A model generated the notes under the pieces. The model worked only from the letters and a program-made list of their open reading frames with translations. It searched no databases and was not told the DNA's origin. Shown here piece after piece: positions 34,839 through 44,159 of a stretch of 64,000 nt of DNA (position 1 is the stretch's first letter; each line of letters starts with the position of its first letter). The stretch is taken from positions 32,653 to 96,652 of the forward strand of contig CANMLL010000021.1 in the NCBI GenBank assembly GCA_947498775.1, read 5' to 3'. The stretch comes from an uncultured Aquimarina sp. (lineage in GTDB: Bacteria; Bacteroidota; Bacteroidia; Flavobacteriales; Flavobacteriaceae). The position numbers were made by a program, and so were the translations under genes.

Positions 34839-37478
34839 ATGAAAACCACCTCATTAAAGTACATCTTTCTTGTTATAGGAATCTTATTTGTTAATAATCC
34901 TACTGCAGGTCAAGAACGATTAAAAACTTCAATCAATTCACTTTGGCAGTTCAAAAAACAAGAAAGAATTTCGTCTAAACTAAACCCTGATGTTTCAGAC
35001 TGGCAAATAGTAAACCTACCACACACCTGGAATAACCTTGATGTATTAGACGATGGTGAACGTGGCTATTATCGTGGCAAAGGTTGGTATTACAAAAAAC
35101 TGCGTGAAAGTTTTGACCCACAAACAAAAAACTATTTTCTACATTTTGAAGGCGCTAATCAACATACACAAGTATATGTAAATGGTCAAAAAGCTGGAGA
35201 ACATATTGGTGGTTACAGTGCATTTACTATAGACATAACAGCATATCTAAAGAACGATCACCAAAACGAACTATTGGTTATGGTTGATAATGCTCATAAC
35301 AAAGATATCCCTCCGCTATCGGCTGATTTTACTTTTTTTGGAGGAATTTATAGGGATCTTTTTCTTGTAGAAACAACCAAAGTGCATTTCAACATATTAG
35401 ATTATGGATCAAAAGGAATCTTTATAAAAACCCCAGAGGTAACTTCAGAAAAAGCAACTATAACTATTAAAGGTAGTATAAGAAGCACAATAGAAAAACA
35501 TGGAAAATACAGCATACAATATGCTATATTTGATCCAAAGGGAGAATTAATCGTTCAAAAAACCTCAAGCGTTTCCCTAAAAAAAGAGGATACTATAGTG
35601 CCATTTAACAGTAGCACCATCAGTATTCAAAATCCTGACTTATGGTCTCCAGATACTCCCAATTTGTATGGCCTTGAAATTGCCATTATGCAAAATGGAA
35701 AAATACTGGATATTAATCATATTAACTTTGGTATACGCACATTTTCTTTTGATGCCAATACCGGATTTTATCTAAACGGCAAGCCACTGAAACTTATCGG
35801 AGCAAACAGACATCAGGATTATCCAGAAATAGGTAATGCGCTGAGTGATGATCTGCACCGAAGCGATCTGAAATTATTGAAAGACATGGGAGCCAACTTT
35901 ATCAGGTTAGCACATTATCCTCAAGACCCTGCTATTCTTGAAGAAGCCGACAGAATCGGGCTGCTGGTTTGGGAAGAAACGCCATTGGTAAATGAGGTTA
36001 CTATATCCGAAAAACATGACAACAATAGTGAGATCATGTTGAAAGAAATGATACGGCAACATTATAATCACCCTTCAGTAATTATCTGGGGGTATATGAA
36101 CGAGATTTATTGGGCACACCGATTTATTGATAAAAAAGTGGTCAACAAACATACTGAAGCAACCGTGGCATTAGCTAAACGACTAGAAAATGTGGCTAGA
36201 AGTGAAGATCCTACAAGGTATACCGCCATGGCCCTTCATAGATATCCCTTGTATGAAACGTCTGAAATTGATAAAATACCACAGATTGTAGGTTGGAACC
36301 TTTATCATGGTTGGTATTATGATACCTATGAAGACTTTGGTAAATTTTTGGATGAACAACATCGCAAATACCCTAATCGTATTCATCTGGTGAGTGAATT
36401 TGGTGCCGGAAGTGATCCTAGATTTCATAGCCTAACACCAGAACGGTTTGATTTTACTATCGAAGGCCATAAACGAATGATGGAAAGCTATTTGAAGCAA
36501 ATTATGGAACGCCCCTATATTTCGGGAGCTACAGTATGGAATTTAGTTGATTTTAGCTCAGAAAGGCGTATTGACCCAAATCCTCATATTAACAATAAAG
36601 GATTAGTGACTGCCGATCGTACTCCAAAAGATGTTTATTTTCTTTTTCGGGCTGCACTATCCAAAAAACCATACCTCAAAATTGCTGAAACCAACTGGGT
36701 AGATCGTACTGGTTTAAAATCACAAAAACTTCCTGTACAAGTTTATACTAATCTAGAGAATGTAGAATTGTTTCAGAATGGTAAATCCTTGGGGACCAAA
36801 AAAATAATGGATCACTCTGCCATCTGGGATGTAGTCTTTAAAGAGGGAGAAAATCAATTTGAAGTCAAAAGTGTTTACAAAGAAAAAATAGTAACAGATA
36901 TGCTTTTGATAGATTATAAAGGAATCCCTATAGAAACTTTAAAAGAGAATCATGTTGATATTAGTATTAATGCTGGTAGTAACCATAGTTTCTATGATAT
37001 TAAAGCAAAGAACACCTGGGTAGTCGATAAAAAATATTCAAAAGGTAGTTGGGGGTACTTGGATGGAGAACCACTATATGTTTCAAACAAAATCGGAACC
37101 AAAGAAGATATATTGACCATTAATGATTTTATTGGATTATATCAAACCATGCAGAATAGTACTACAGGATATCAATTTGATGTTAAAGATGGCTGGTACG
37201 AGGTAGAGTTACTTTTTGTAGAACCCTTTCCTAAATCTAGAAGATTTGTAGAGGGTAAAGAATCTCCTAAACACAAAGGAGGAATACGCGTTTTTGATGT
37301 TAATATTAATGAAATCGAAGTATATAAAAATTTGGATATCTTAAAGAATTATGGGTATAATTACCCTATTCGTAAAAAAGTGCAGATACAGGTAATCAAT
37401 AATACAGGAATTCATATTCAATTAAAACAGAGTATAGGTGAAACACGTATTAGTGGTGTTAGAGTTAGAAGTTTATAA
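34839..37478 (+). CDS. glycoside hydrolase family 2 enzyme
   Basis: An 879-residue secreted GH2 enzyme (beta-galactosidase/beta-glucuronidase type). After a signal peptide (to about residue 24) come the jelly-roll sugar-binding domain (HFEGANQHTQVYVNG, GGIYRDLFLVE), an Ig-like domain and the TIM barrel. Glu422 in WGYMNEIYW is the acid/base and Glu520 in LVSEFGAG the nucleophile. A DUF4982-like Ig domain (about 620-690) and a C-terminal malectin-like carbohydrate-binding module (INAGSNHSF onward, about 710-879) follow. Substrate linkage cannot be fixed. It lies next to the HTCS and the TonB transporter of the same locus. Confidence 0.92.
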   Translation: MKTTSLKYIFLVIGILFVNNPTAGQERLKTSINSLWQFKKQERISSKLNPDVSDWQIVNLPHTWNNLDVLDDGERGYYRGKGWYYKKLRESFDPQTKNYFLHFEGANQHTQVYVNGQKAGEHIGGYSAFTIDITAYLKNDHQNELLVMVDNAHNKDIPPLSADFTFFGGIYRDLFLVETTKVHFNILDYGSKGIFIKTPEVTSEKATITIKGSIRSTIEKHGKYSIQYAIFDPKGELIVQKTSSVSLKKEDTIVPFNSSTISIQNPDLWSPDTPNLYGLEIAIMQNGKILDINHINFGIRTFSFDANTGFYLNGKPLKLIGANRHQDYPEIGNALSDDLHRSDLKLLKDMGANFIRLAHYPQDPAILEEADRIGLLVWEETPLVNEVTISEKHDNNSEIMLKEMIRQHYNHPSVIIWGYMNEIYWAHRFIDKKVVNKHTEATVALAKRLENVARSEDPTRYTAMALHRYPLYETSEIDKIPQIVGWNLYHGWYYDTYEDFGKFLDEQHRKYPNRIHLVSEFGAGSDPRFHSLTPERFDFTIEGHKRMMESYLKQIMERPYISGATVWNLVDFSSERRIDPNPHINNKGLVTADRTPKDVYFLFRAALSKKPYLKIAETNWVDRTGLKSQKLPVQVYTNLENVELFQNGKSLGTKKIMDHSAIWDVVFKEGENQFEVKSVYKEKIVTDMLLIDYKGIPIETLKENHVDISINAGSNHSFYDIKAKNTWVVDKKYSKGSWGYLDGEPLYVSNKIGTKEDILTINDFIGLYQTMQNSTTGYQFDVKDGWYEVELLFVEPFPKSRRFVEGKESPKHKGGIRVFDVNINEIEVYKNLDILKNYGYNYPIRKKVQIQVINNTGIHIQLKQSIGETRISGVRVRSL

Positions 37479-37556
37479 ACTCGCTGATTTTGATGTTAAA
37501 AAATCAACACTTTAGTATTATGTAAAGTTTAAATTAACAATACATGTAAAAATGTT

Positions 37557-37589
37557 ACAAATACACCGTGTTAATGACACAAATACACC
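37557..37589 (+). promoter_or_regulatory. direct repeat, candidate HTCS operator
   Basis: ACAAATACACC occurs at 37557-37567 and again at 37579-37589, a 22-bp period (two helical turns); each is preceded by ATGnn. It lies 166 bases upstream of the TonB transporter gene. Direct repeats one or two turns apart are what a dimeric AraC-type DNA-binding domain would bind. Confidence 0.5.
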
Positions 37590-37754
37590 ATACCGCTTTA
37601 ATCCTTTTATGACAACTTTACCAAAGAGTTTACTTCAAAACATGGGGAAGAAGTTTTAAAGTATAATTAAAAGCCAAGTAGTGAAACAGAGAATAAACAT
37701 TTCAATGTCATTTCCTAAGACACTAACTTTAATAAATGAACTAACTTAAATAAA

Positions 37755-40622
37755 ATGAAAAGAAAATCTACTATTGCACTTTTCTTATTGCTGTTTACTT
37801 TTGTCACCTTTTACGCACAAGAGTCGAGAGTAATTACAGGAACAATAATTGATCCTGACGCCAACTTTCCATTGTTTGGAGCCACAGTAGTATTGTTAGA
37901 TGACTCTGGGGGTTCTATTACCGGAGTAGTAACCGATGAATTTGGTGAATTCACTATCAGAACTATAACAAGCGGTAACGTAAAATTACAGGCAAGTTAT
38001 ATTGGTTTTGCCACAAGAACATTTAGTGTAGAACTCGAAGGTGATGAGACCAATGTGGGTAATATTATTATGAATGCTGATGCCGCAGAGTTGGATCAAG
38101 TGGTCATTATTGGTAGTGTAGAAGGAAAGTCAAAAGCCTTAAATCTGCAGCGAAATGCTGATAATATAAAAACTGTAGTTTCTGCAGATTTGATTGGGCG
38201 TTTTCCAGATCTTAACGTTGCAGAAGCACTTCAAAGAGTTTCTGGTGTTAACATATCGCGTGATAAAGGGGAAGGATCTACAGTAAGTATACGGGGAACA
38301 CCTCTTAATTATACGACGATCCAGGTTAATGGAGAACAAATACCAAGTGTCCAGGTAGCAGGTCCGTCTGCCTCTCGTTCAGAATCTTTAGATCTGATTC
38401 CTGCAGACCAACTTGCTTTTATGGAAGTTACTAAAGTACCTACTCCCGATATGGATGGGGATGCTATTGGGGGAACTATTAATTTGCAAACCGCTGTAGC
38501 ACGAAGGTTTACATTTGGACTCAAAGCCGAATCTGGTTTTGGATATAATGATATCTCCGATGGGTTAAATGCATTAAATAGATTACGAGTTGATAAACGT
38601 TTCTTGAAATCTGATGTTGTGCCTGAAGGGAAACTAGGTATAATCCTTGGCGGAAGCATGTTTAATTCAAATAATTCAGAGCATAGAGCAGGTGGCGAGT
38701 GGATATTTTCAGCAATTGAAGCTTTAGATGACCAAGAACTTTATGTTTTAGATGAATATGAGTATCAAATTACAGATAATGAACGATCTCGTTATGGTAT
38801 AACAAATACAATAGATTATAAATTTAATGGTAATCACAGAATCATCTTCAACTACATGTATAATCGTCGTACAGACGATGATATACGTAATAGAACACGC
38901 TATGGTACAAGGTTAAATCAATCTGGTAGATTTACACCAACGTTGGATACTATTACAAATGGAAGAATAAGAAGAGATATTTTAATCTCTAAAGAACTTA
39001 AGGAGAATAGTACTTTCAATTTAGAAGGTTCACATACTTTAGGTAGTTGGGATATAGACTGGAAAGGTTTTTACGCATTTTCAGAACGTAATTTTGATAG
39101 AGACACAGGTGATTTTTCAAGAGACGATGTTACTATAGTGGCTAATAATAGCCAAGGTATATATGGAGAAGAGCCCAATTTTGGATTGATTGAAGGGGGA
39201 GATTCTAATGATCCATTAATCTATACCGATCCTAGACGTTTTGAAACAGATTTTGTTAAAACTGAAGCTAGTAATCTGGTTGGTAGATTAGATATAACTA
39301 AGCATTTAAGAGTATTTAATAATACTCCTTTAACTATAAAATTTGGAGGAAAGTATCGAACACAGTCTAATGACAGAACTAGATTTGATGACTCTTTTAT
39401 TGTTAATGATCCAAATGATGTGATAAGACAGGAAGAGTTTTTTATTCGTTCTATAAATGGTCGAGAACCTATAGATTATTTATATAGTAATTATCGTTTT
39501 GGTCCATTAATCGGTGAGAATGAGTTTCGTGGAGTACTCAATAATTTTAGAAATTTCTTTGTAGAAGGACAGGAAGTTTCTCGTGAAGCATTAATTACAT
39601 CTGTTAATGGCACCTATGAAGCCGAGGAGAATATATATGCAGGCTATATAATGGGTAAGATACAGTTTGAGAAATTAATGATCCTTACGGGGGTTAGATA
39701 CGAAAATAACGAAGTCAATTACAACGCATTTGAGGTAAGAAAAGAAAGTGGCCAGGATCCAGAAATAGTGCCTGTTGATGGTGGTAATGATTTTGATTTT
39801 TTTCTTCCAAATATACAATTGAAGTATGATCTAACTGACTATACATCGGTTCGTCTATCTGGGGTAATGAATTTTGCAAGAGCAAACTTTACTGATGTAG
39901 TGCCTTTTGCAAATCAGGATGACGATGAGCGATTTTTATTTTTGGGGAACCCTGATCTTAAGCCTGCAGAGGCTATTAATGTTGATGCAATGTTTGAACA
40001 TTATTTTCAAGATGTAGGTGTAATTTCATTGGGAGCATTTTACAAGAGCATCGATAACTTCCAATTTGAAAGATTAATACTTAGAAATTCTACATCTACT
40101 GATTTTGAAGGATTTCCAGGTACTCAAGGATACGAGTTTAGACAACAACAGAATGGAGAAAATGCAACTGTTGCAGGTCTAGAGTTTAACTTTTTTCGTA
40201 CACTAGGGTTTTTACCCGGATTTTTTAAGAATTTTAATATTGAAGGTAACTATACATACACATATTCTGATGCTTCTACATTTGATAGAGATAATGTGAG
40301 CTTGCCAGGGCAAGCAGAACATACCTTTAATACTGCTTTAGCATTTGATTACAAAGGTTTTTCTGCTCGTATTTCTGCAAACTACAATGGTAGTTTTGGC
40401 ACAGGATTGGGAGGAAATGAAGAGGAAGATACCTTTCAAGACGATCGTTTGCAAATTGATGCAAATGCTTCGTATAAATTAGGAAAACATTTACGATTTT
40501 ATATAGAGGGTGTTAACCTTTCTAATGAGCCAACAATACGATATCAAGGAGATTTAAGTCGATTAACACGTAGAGCCTATTTTGGTTGGTCTACACGTGC
40601 AGGAGTAAGTTATACCCTATAA
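37755..40622 (+). CDS. TonB-dependent outer membrane transporter without SusD partner
   Basis: A 955-residue TonB-dependent receptor. Signal peptide (to FYAQ, residue 21), N-terminal carboxypeptidase-regulatory-like beta domain (about 25-110, DEFGEFTIRTI), plug (about 125-245, with LNVAEALQRVSGVNISRDKG) and a 22-strand barrel ending in GWSTRAGVSYTL. The segment DLIPADQLAFMEVTKVPTPD followed by DMDGDAIGGTINL is characteristic of the Xanthomonas/Caulobacter-type glycan TonB receptors (TIGR01782 group), not of SusC. No SusD follows; instead two beta-helix lipoproteins do (gap 23 bases). It probably imports the oligosaccharide released by this locus. Confidence 0.92.
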   Translation: MKRKSTIALFLLLFTFVTFYAQESRVITGTIIDPDANFPLFGATVVLLDDSGGSITGVVTDEFGEFTIRTITSGNVKLQASYIGFATRTFSVELEGDETNVGNIIMNADAAELDQVVIIGSVEGKSKALNLQRNADNIKTVVSADLIGRFPDLNVAEALQRVSGVNISRDKGEGSTVSIRGTPLNYTTIQVNGEQIPSVQVAGPSASRSESLDLIPADQLAFMEVTKVPTPDMDGDAIGGTINLQTAVARRFTFGLKAESGFGYNDISDGLNALNRLRVDKRFLKSDVVPEGKLGIILGGSMFNSNNSEHRAGGEWIFSAIEALDDQELYVLDEYEYQITDNERSRYGITNTIDYKFNGNHRIIFNYMYNRRTDDDIRNRTRYGTRLNQSGRFTPTLDTITNGRIRRDILISKELKENSTFNLEGSHTLGSWDIDWKGFYAFSERNFDRDTGDFSRDDVTIVANNSQGIYGEEPNFGLIEGGDSNDPLIYTDPRRFETDFVKTEASNLVGRLDITKHLRVFNNTPLTIKFGGKYRTQSNDRTRFDDSFIVNDPNDVIRQEEFFIRSINGREPIDYLYSNYRFGPLIGENEFRGVLNNFRNFFVEGQEVSREALITSVNGTYEAEENIYAGYIMGKIQFEKLMILTGVRYENNEVNYNAFEVRKESGQDPEIVPVDGGNDFDFFLPNIQLKYDLTDYTSVRLSGVMNFARANFTDVVPFANQDDDERFLFLGNPDLKPAEAINVDAMFEHYFQDVGVISLGAFYKSIDNFQFERLILRNSTSTDFEGFPGTQGYEFRQQQNGENATVAGLEFNFFRTLGFLPGFFKNFNIEGNYTYTYSDASTFDRDNVSLPGQAEHTFNTALAFDYKGFSARISANYNGSFGTGLGGNEEEDTFQDDRLQIDANASYKLGKHLRFYIEGVNLSNEPTIRYQGDLSRLTRRAYFGWSTRAGVSYTL

Positions 40623-40645
40623 TATTTTAGAATATAAAAAAACCT

Positions 40646-42274
40646 ATGATCATGAAATATGCAATATATATATGCTTAACAATCTTGATAATATCGTGTC
40701 AAAGCACAGAACAAGATTTGGAGTTTGCACCTCCAACATTAACTGGGAATGTTGATTTTTCAGAGCTGGTTACCAGACAAGCTGGATCAAGTATAGAGAA
40801 GATATATGAGTTAGGCTCAAGCAGCGGGCTGCAAAAATTTGAAATTTTTCAAAATGGAGAGCTTTTAGAGTCTGAAAATTATGACGACGCTATTACTGCA
40901 AGTTATATTTTTAGTTTTATTGTGCCAACAAATGTAGATAACGGTACTATATTAGAGTTCGATTTTATTCTTACAGATAACGAAGGAAGACAGATAAGTG
41001 AGCAATTAAGGCTTCTTGTAGATGTAACTTTTACAGCTGTTCCTGCAGTAGTTAAGAATACAAGTGTAATCAAAATTAGAGGGCAATTAAATGAAGATTA
41101 TACTCTAGAAGCCTCAAATAAATATCTAGTTGATAGTATTTTGTCAGTAAGTACGAATAGTATACTCACTATAGAAGCAGGTACTGAAGTGTATTTTAAG
41201 ACTTATGATAATGACTCTAATAAAGAAGCTAAAGTATCACGATTAATCATAACACAAGGGTCCAAACTTATAGCGATAGGTACGGCAGAAGCACCTATTT
41301 TATTTACTAGTGATAAATTGTTATTAGATGAAGAACCAAGTATAACAGATTGGGGAGGGGTTGTTTTATTAGGAAAAGCACCTACTAATCAGGGTGTTGT
41401 GCCCGAAGGAGAGTTTTTATACGGTGGTAATGAACCAGATGATAATTCTGGAATTTTACGCTACATACGTAGTGAATATGCAGGTAAAAATAATAATACT
41501 GACCTCAATGACGCACACGCCTTTAAGTTTTTTGGGGTAGGATCAGGAACTCAGATTGATCATGTTCAAGTATATAAAAATCGAAACGTAGCCTTTAGAG
41601 TCAAAGGAGGCCGTGTAAATATGAAGTATATGTCCGCCATTGGTCATGGGGGATATGGTCTATGGGCAGGTGATGGATGGCAAGGGAATGGACAATTCTG
41701 GGTGTTTCAAACCGATATACAAGCTACACAAAACCCTAATTTTTGGAATATCGCACGATCTATTGAAATGCGTAATGATGGTGGTAATTTCCTATTAGAA
41801 CCAAGAACTACTTTTACGATAAGTAATGTTACTTGTATAGGAAATGGTAATGGATCTACCACAGATTTTGGGACAAGAAGAGGTGTGCGATTCAGACAAG
41901 GGGCTGTAGGAGTTTTTCAAAATGCTATTATTACAGAATTTCCAAATGATGGTTCTAGAGTAGAAGATCTTGCTCCTGAAGAGTTAGGTGATACTATGAT
42001 ATTCGATAATGTAAGATCATTTAATAATTTCCTGAGTAATTTTAATGATGATGCTGAGTTTTTTGATAATGATCCTGCCTATAATGTGAGTAGTGACCCT
42101 GTTTCAGGGATATCGTTGACCAATTTCGTGGGCTCTGAAACTTCAACATTTAATCCAGTATCCTTAGGTAGTTTCTTTACTAGTGCTCCTTATATAGGAG
42201 CTGTCGAAAGTGTAGCAAATGATTGGACATCAGAAGGGAACTGGTTTAAAAACCTTGATGGTACTATCCGATAG
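40646..42274 (+). CDS. beta-helix surface lipoprotein, paralogue 1
   Basis: A 542-residue lipoprotein (lipobox IISC, then QSTEQD). After an Ig-like domain (about residues 30-130) comes a right-handed beta-helix-like region with repeating short strands: LTIEAGTEVYFK, LIAIGTAEAPILFTS, WGGVVLLGKAPTNQG, LRYIRSEYAG, and ending DWTSEGNWFKNLDGTIR. It shares this layout and the DGTIR end with the next gene. Such proteins often follow TonB receptors in Bacteroidota with no assigned function. It lies 23 bases after the transporter, in the place a SusD would take; a glycan-binding role is inference. Confidence 0.75.
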   Translation: MIMKYAIYICLTILIISCQSTEQDLEFAPPTLTGNVDFSELVTRQAGSSIEKIYELGSSSGLQKFEIFQNGELLESENYDDAITASYIFSFIVPTNVDNGTILEFDFILTDNEGRQISEQLRLLVDVTFTAVPAVVKNTSVIKIRGQLNEDYTLEASNKYLVDSILSVSTNSILTIEAGTEVYFKTYDNDSNKEAKVSRLIITQGSKLIAIGTAEAPILFTSDKLLLDEEPSITDWGGVVLLGKAPTNQGVVPEGEFLYGGNEPDDNSGILRYIRSEYAGKNNNTDLNDAHAFKFFGVGSGTQIDHVQVYKNRNVAFRVKGGRVNMKYMSAIGHGGYGLWAGDGWQGNGQFWVFQTDIQATQNPNFWNIARSIEMRNDGGNFLLEPRTTFTISNVTCIGNGNGSTTDFGTRRGVRFRQGAVGVFQNAIITEFPNDGSRVEDLAPEELGDTMIFDNVRSFNNFLSNFNDDAEFFDNDPAYNVSSDPVSGISLTNFVGSETSTFNPVSLGSFFTSAPYIGAVESVANDWTSEGNWFKNLDGTIR

Positions 42275-42301
42275 CACATTAATATAATAAATAAAAGTAA
42301 T

Positions 42302-43987
42302 ATGGAAACAAAAAATAAAAAAATGAAGTACAGAAATGTTTTTCTAGGCTTAGCAATAGCAGGTATGATGATTTCTTGTGGCAGTGATGATGATGGTAAT
42401 GGTGGAGGAGATAATGGAAATCCAAACGCACCAACAATAAGTCTTACTACTGAGAGTAGTGTCTTAATTAAACCTGGAGAAAGTGTAAGCGTAACATTAG
42501 AACTAAATGCTACAGGCGGAAATCAGCAATTGTTAGTATATGCCAATGGTGGTATTTTAGAAGAAGTGCCTCTTGATAATGATATAACTTCATATACCTA
42601 TACAAATCAAACTATAGCAGCTGATACCGAAGAAGGTACTGTGTTTGCTTATGAGTTTGCTCTAGAAGATGATTCAAATCAGGTGTCAGAGCGAGTACCT
42701 TTTACAGCAAATGTGGCAGTATATGATCAAATAGAAATCGAAGGGCAATCTTTGTTTAATGTAGATATTCCAGAAAATGGTATTGTAACAGATGGTACAT
42801 CAATTGTTTTTTCTGAAGATCGTGATTATTATATATCAAGTAAATTAACGTTTCTTAGAGGAAGTTCATTAACGATCAAACAGGGTGCTACTGTATATTT
42901 AAAAACACCCGAAGCAGCGACAGATCCAACCATAGAAATTCCAATCGTTGCGGGTGTAAGTTTATCTATCATTGGAACAGAGACAAATCCAATAGTAATG
43001 GCTCCCTCTTCAGTCCTTACTGGTGATCCCAAACCAGGTGATTGGGATAGACTTTATCTTAATGGAGCAACTGTAGATGCCGTAACGCTAAACGGGGCTG
43101 TTATCAGATATTTAAGAACTGAATATGCAACACAGGGTTTGCGAGTAAATGAAGTTGATGATACGAATACCCTTGAATACATACAATCTTATAAATCCAA
43201 CGAAGAAGGGATTTACTTTACAAATGGTAATGCAAATGCAAAATATCTTGTAGTCACCGATAGCGAAGATACTGGTTATAGACTGGGGGATTCTTATGAA
43301 GGTAAAATACAATTTGGTATAGGGATATCGTCAGTTCCGCTTGGCGCATATCAGGTACAAATAAGGGACGAAGCAAAACCTCTATTGGCTAATTTTACAG
43401 CTATTGGTGCTGGAAGTGAAGAGAATAGTTACGGATTTCGTTTTAGAGGACCATCAGATGGAAGAGTTTATAATTCTATAGGAGCTGCATTTAGTAGAAG
43501 AGGTATACGATTAAATGATGACCTCACTGTTGATGATGAAGTCAACGCAGGAGAAGAACTTAATGGGCCTACCGTATTCGCTTATTCCTATATTTTTGAT
43601 ATTGGCAATACAGGTAATAATAGAGCGTTTGAGGACGATAGAGAAATAGCTGAAACAGATCCTGATCCTGTTCGTATAAATCCGTTTTATGGTTATATAG
43701 ATGTAATGGATGAATTCCAGAATCCATTTAATAACAACATAACAGGTCTTACCTTTGTTGAGAATAACGACGATGGTCTTCCATTATATATACCTACTTT
43801 AGAAACCATCCCTGGTATTGGAGTAAATGATTTCATTCCTGACGCTACAGTAACTGCCAAAGAAAATCACGATCCAAGTACGGTTGATACATTCTTTACT
43901 TCGGTAACCTATGTAGGTGCTATAGAAAATGAAGCAGGAGACTGGACTGTGGGATGGGTAAAAAATCCTGACGGAACTATAAGATAA
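42302..43987 (+). CDS. beta-helix surface lipoprotein, paralogue 2
   Basis: A 561-residue lipoprotein with lipobox ISCG followed by SDDDGNGGGDNG, a strong match to the acidic surface-export signal of flavobacterial lipoproteins, so it is most likely exposed on the outside of the cell. An Ig-like domain (about 45-145) precedes a beta-helix region (LTIKQGATVYLKT, LSIIGTETNPIVMAP, DWDRLYLNG, IRYLRTEYATQG) that aligns in order with the preceding gene; both end in a WVKNPDGTIR/WFKNLDGTIR motif. Two ATGs at the start (MET..., MKYRNVF...) are possible. Function unknown; context suggests substrate capture for the transporter. Confidence 0.75.
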   Translation: METKNKKMKYRNVFLGLAIAGMMISCGSDDDGNGGGDNGNPNAPTISLTTESSVLIKPGESVSVTLELNATGGNQQLLVYANGGILEEVPLDNDITSYTYTNQTIAADTEEGTVFAYEFALEDDSNQVSERVPFTANVAVYDQIEIEGQSLFNVDIPENGIVTDGTSIVFSEDRDYYISSKLTFLRGSSLTIKQGATVYLKTPEAATDPTIEIPIVAGVSLSIIGTETNPIVMAPSSVLTGDPKPGDWDRLYLNGATVDAVTLNGAVIRYLRTEYATQGLRVNEVDDTNTLEYIQSYKSNEEGIYFTNGNANAKYLVVTDSEDTGYRLGDSYEGKIQFGIGISSVPLGAYQVQIRDEAKPLLANFTAIGAGSEENSYGFRFRGPSDGRVYNSIGAAFSRRGIRLNDDLTVDDEVNAGEELNGPTVFAYSYIFDIGNTGNNRAFEDDREIAETDPDPVRINPFYGYIDVMDEFQNPFNNNITGLTFVENNDDGLPLYIPTLETIPGIGVNDFIPDATVTAKENHDPSTVDTFFTSVTYVGAIENEAGDWTVGWVKNPDGTIR

Positions 43988-43998
43988 TAGTCAAAGTG

Positions 43999-44006
43999 TA
44001 AATTTG
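43999..44006 (+). promoter_or_regulatory. -7 element before the metallophosphatase leader
   Basis: TAAATTTG fits TAnnTTTG; a transcript from here would carry the large inverted repeat at 44024-44136 in its leader. No -33 seen. Confidence 0.3.
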
Positions 44007-44023
44007 TTTTCAATTACATGCCC

Positions 44024-44136
44024 GGAAAAGGAGGGTCCAAAAAGTAGTCGTAAAGTAAGGCGTCGCCATTGTTTTCAGAATTATTAAGTAGATAGTTATG
44101 TTACGCCGCCTTGCAACTTTTTGGATTCTCCTTTCC
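44024..44136. repeat. long imperfect inverted repeat
   Basis: The left arm GGAAAAGGAGGGTCC + AAAAAGT (44024-44045) pairs with AACTTTTTGGATTCTCCTTTCC (44115-44136), and inner segments AAGGCGTCG and CGCCGCCTT also pair; the left arm carries an extra 8 bases. A T-rich run follows, so it could act as the terminator of the upstream operon, or be a relic of a small mobile element. Confidence 0.5.
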
Positions 44137-44159
44137 TTTTTATTATAAATCCATTTGAA

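Noticed and set aside
38309..38659. Minus-strand open frame of 116 codons
   Set aside because: Antisense to the plug domain of the TonB transporter.
40646..43987. SusD homologue
   Set aside because: I looked for a SusD-type helical lipoprotein after the transporter; both lipoproteins are beta-rich with beta-helix-like strands and lack SusD signatures.
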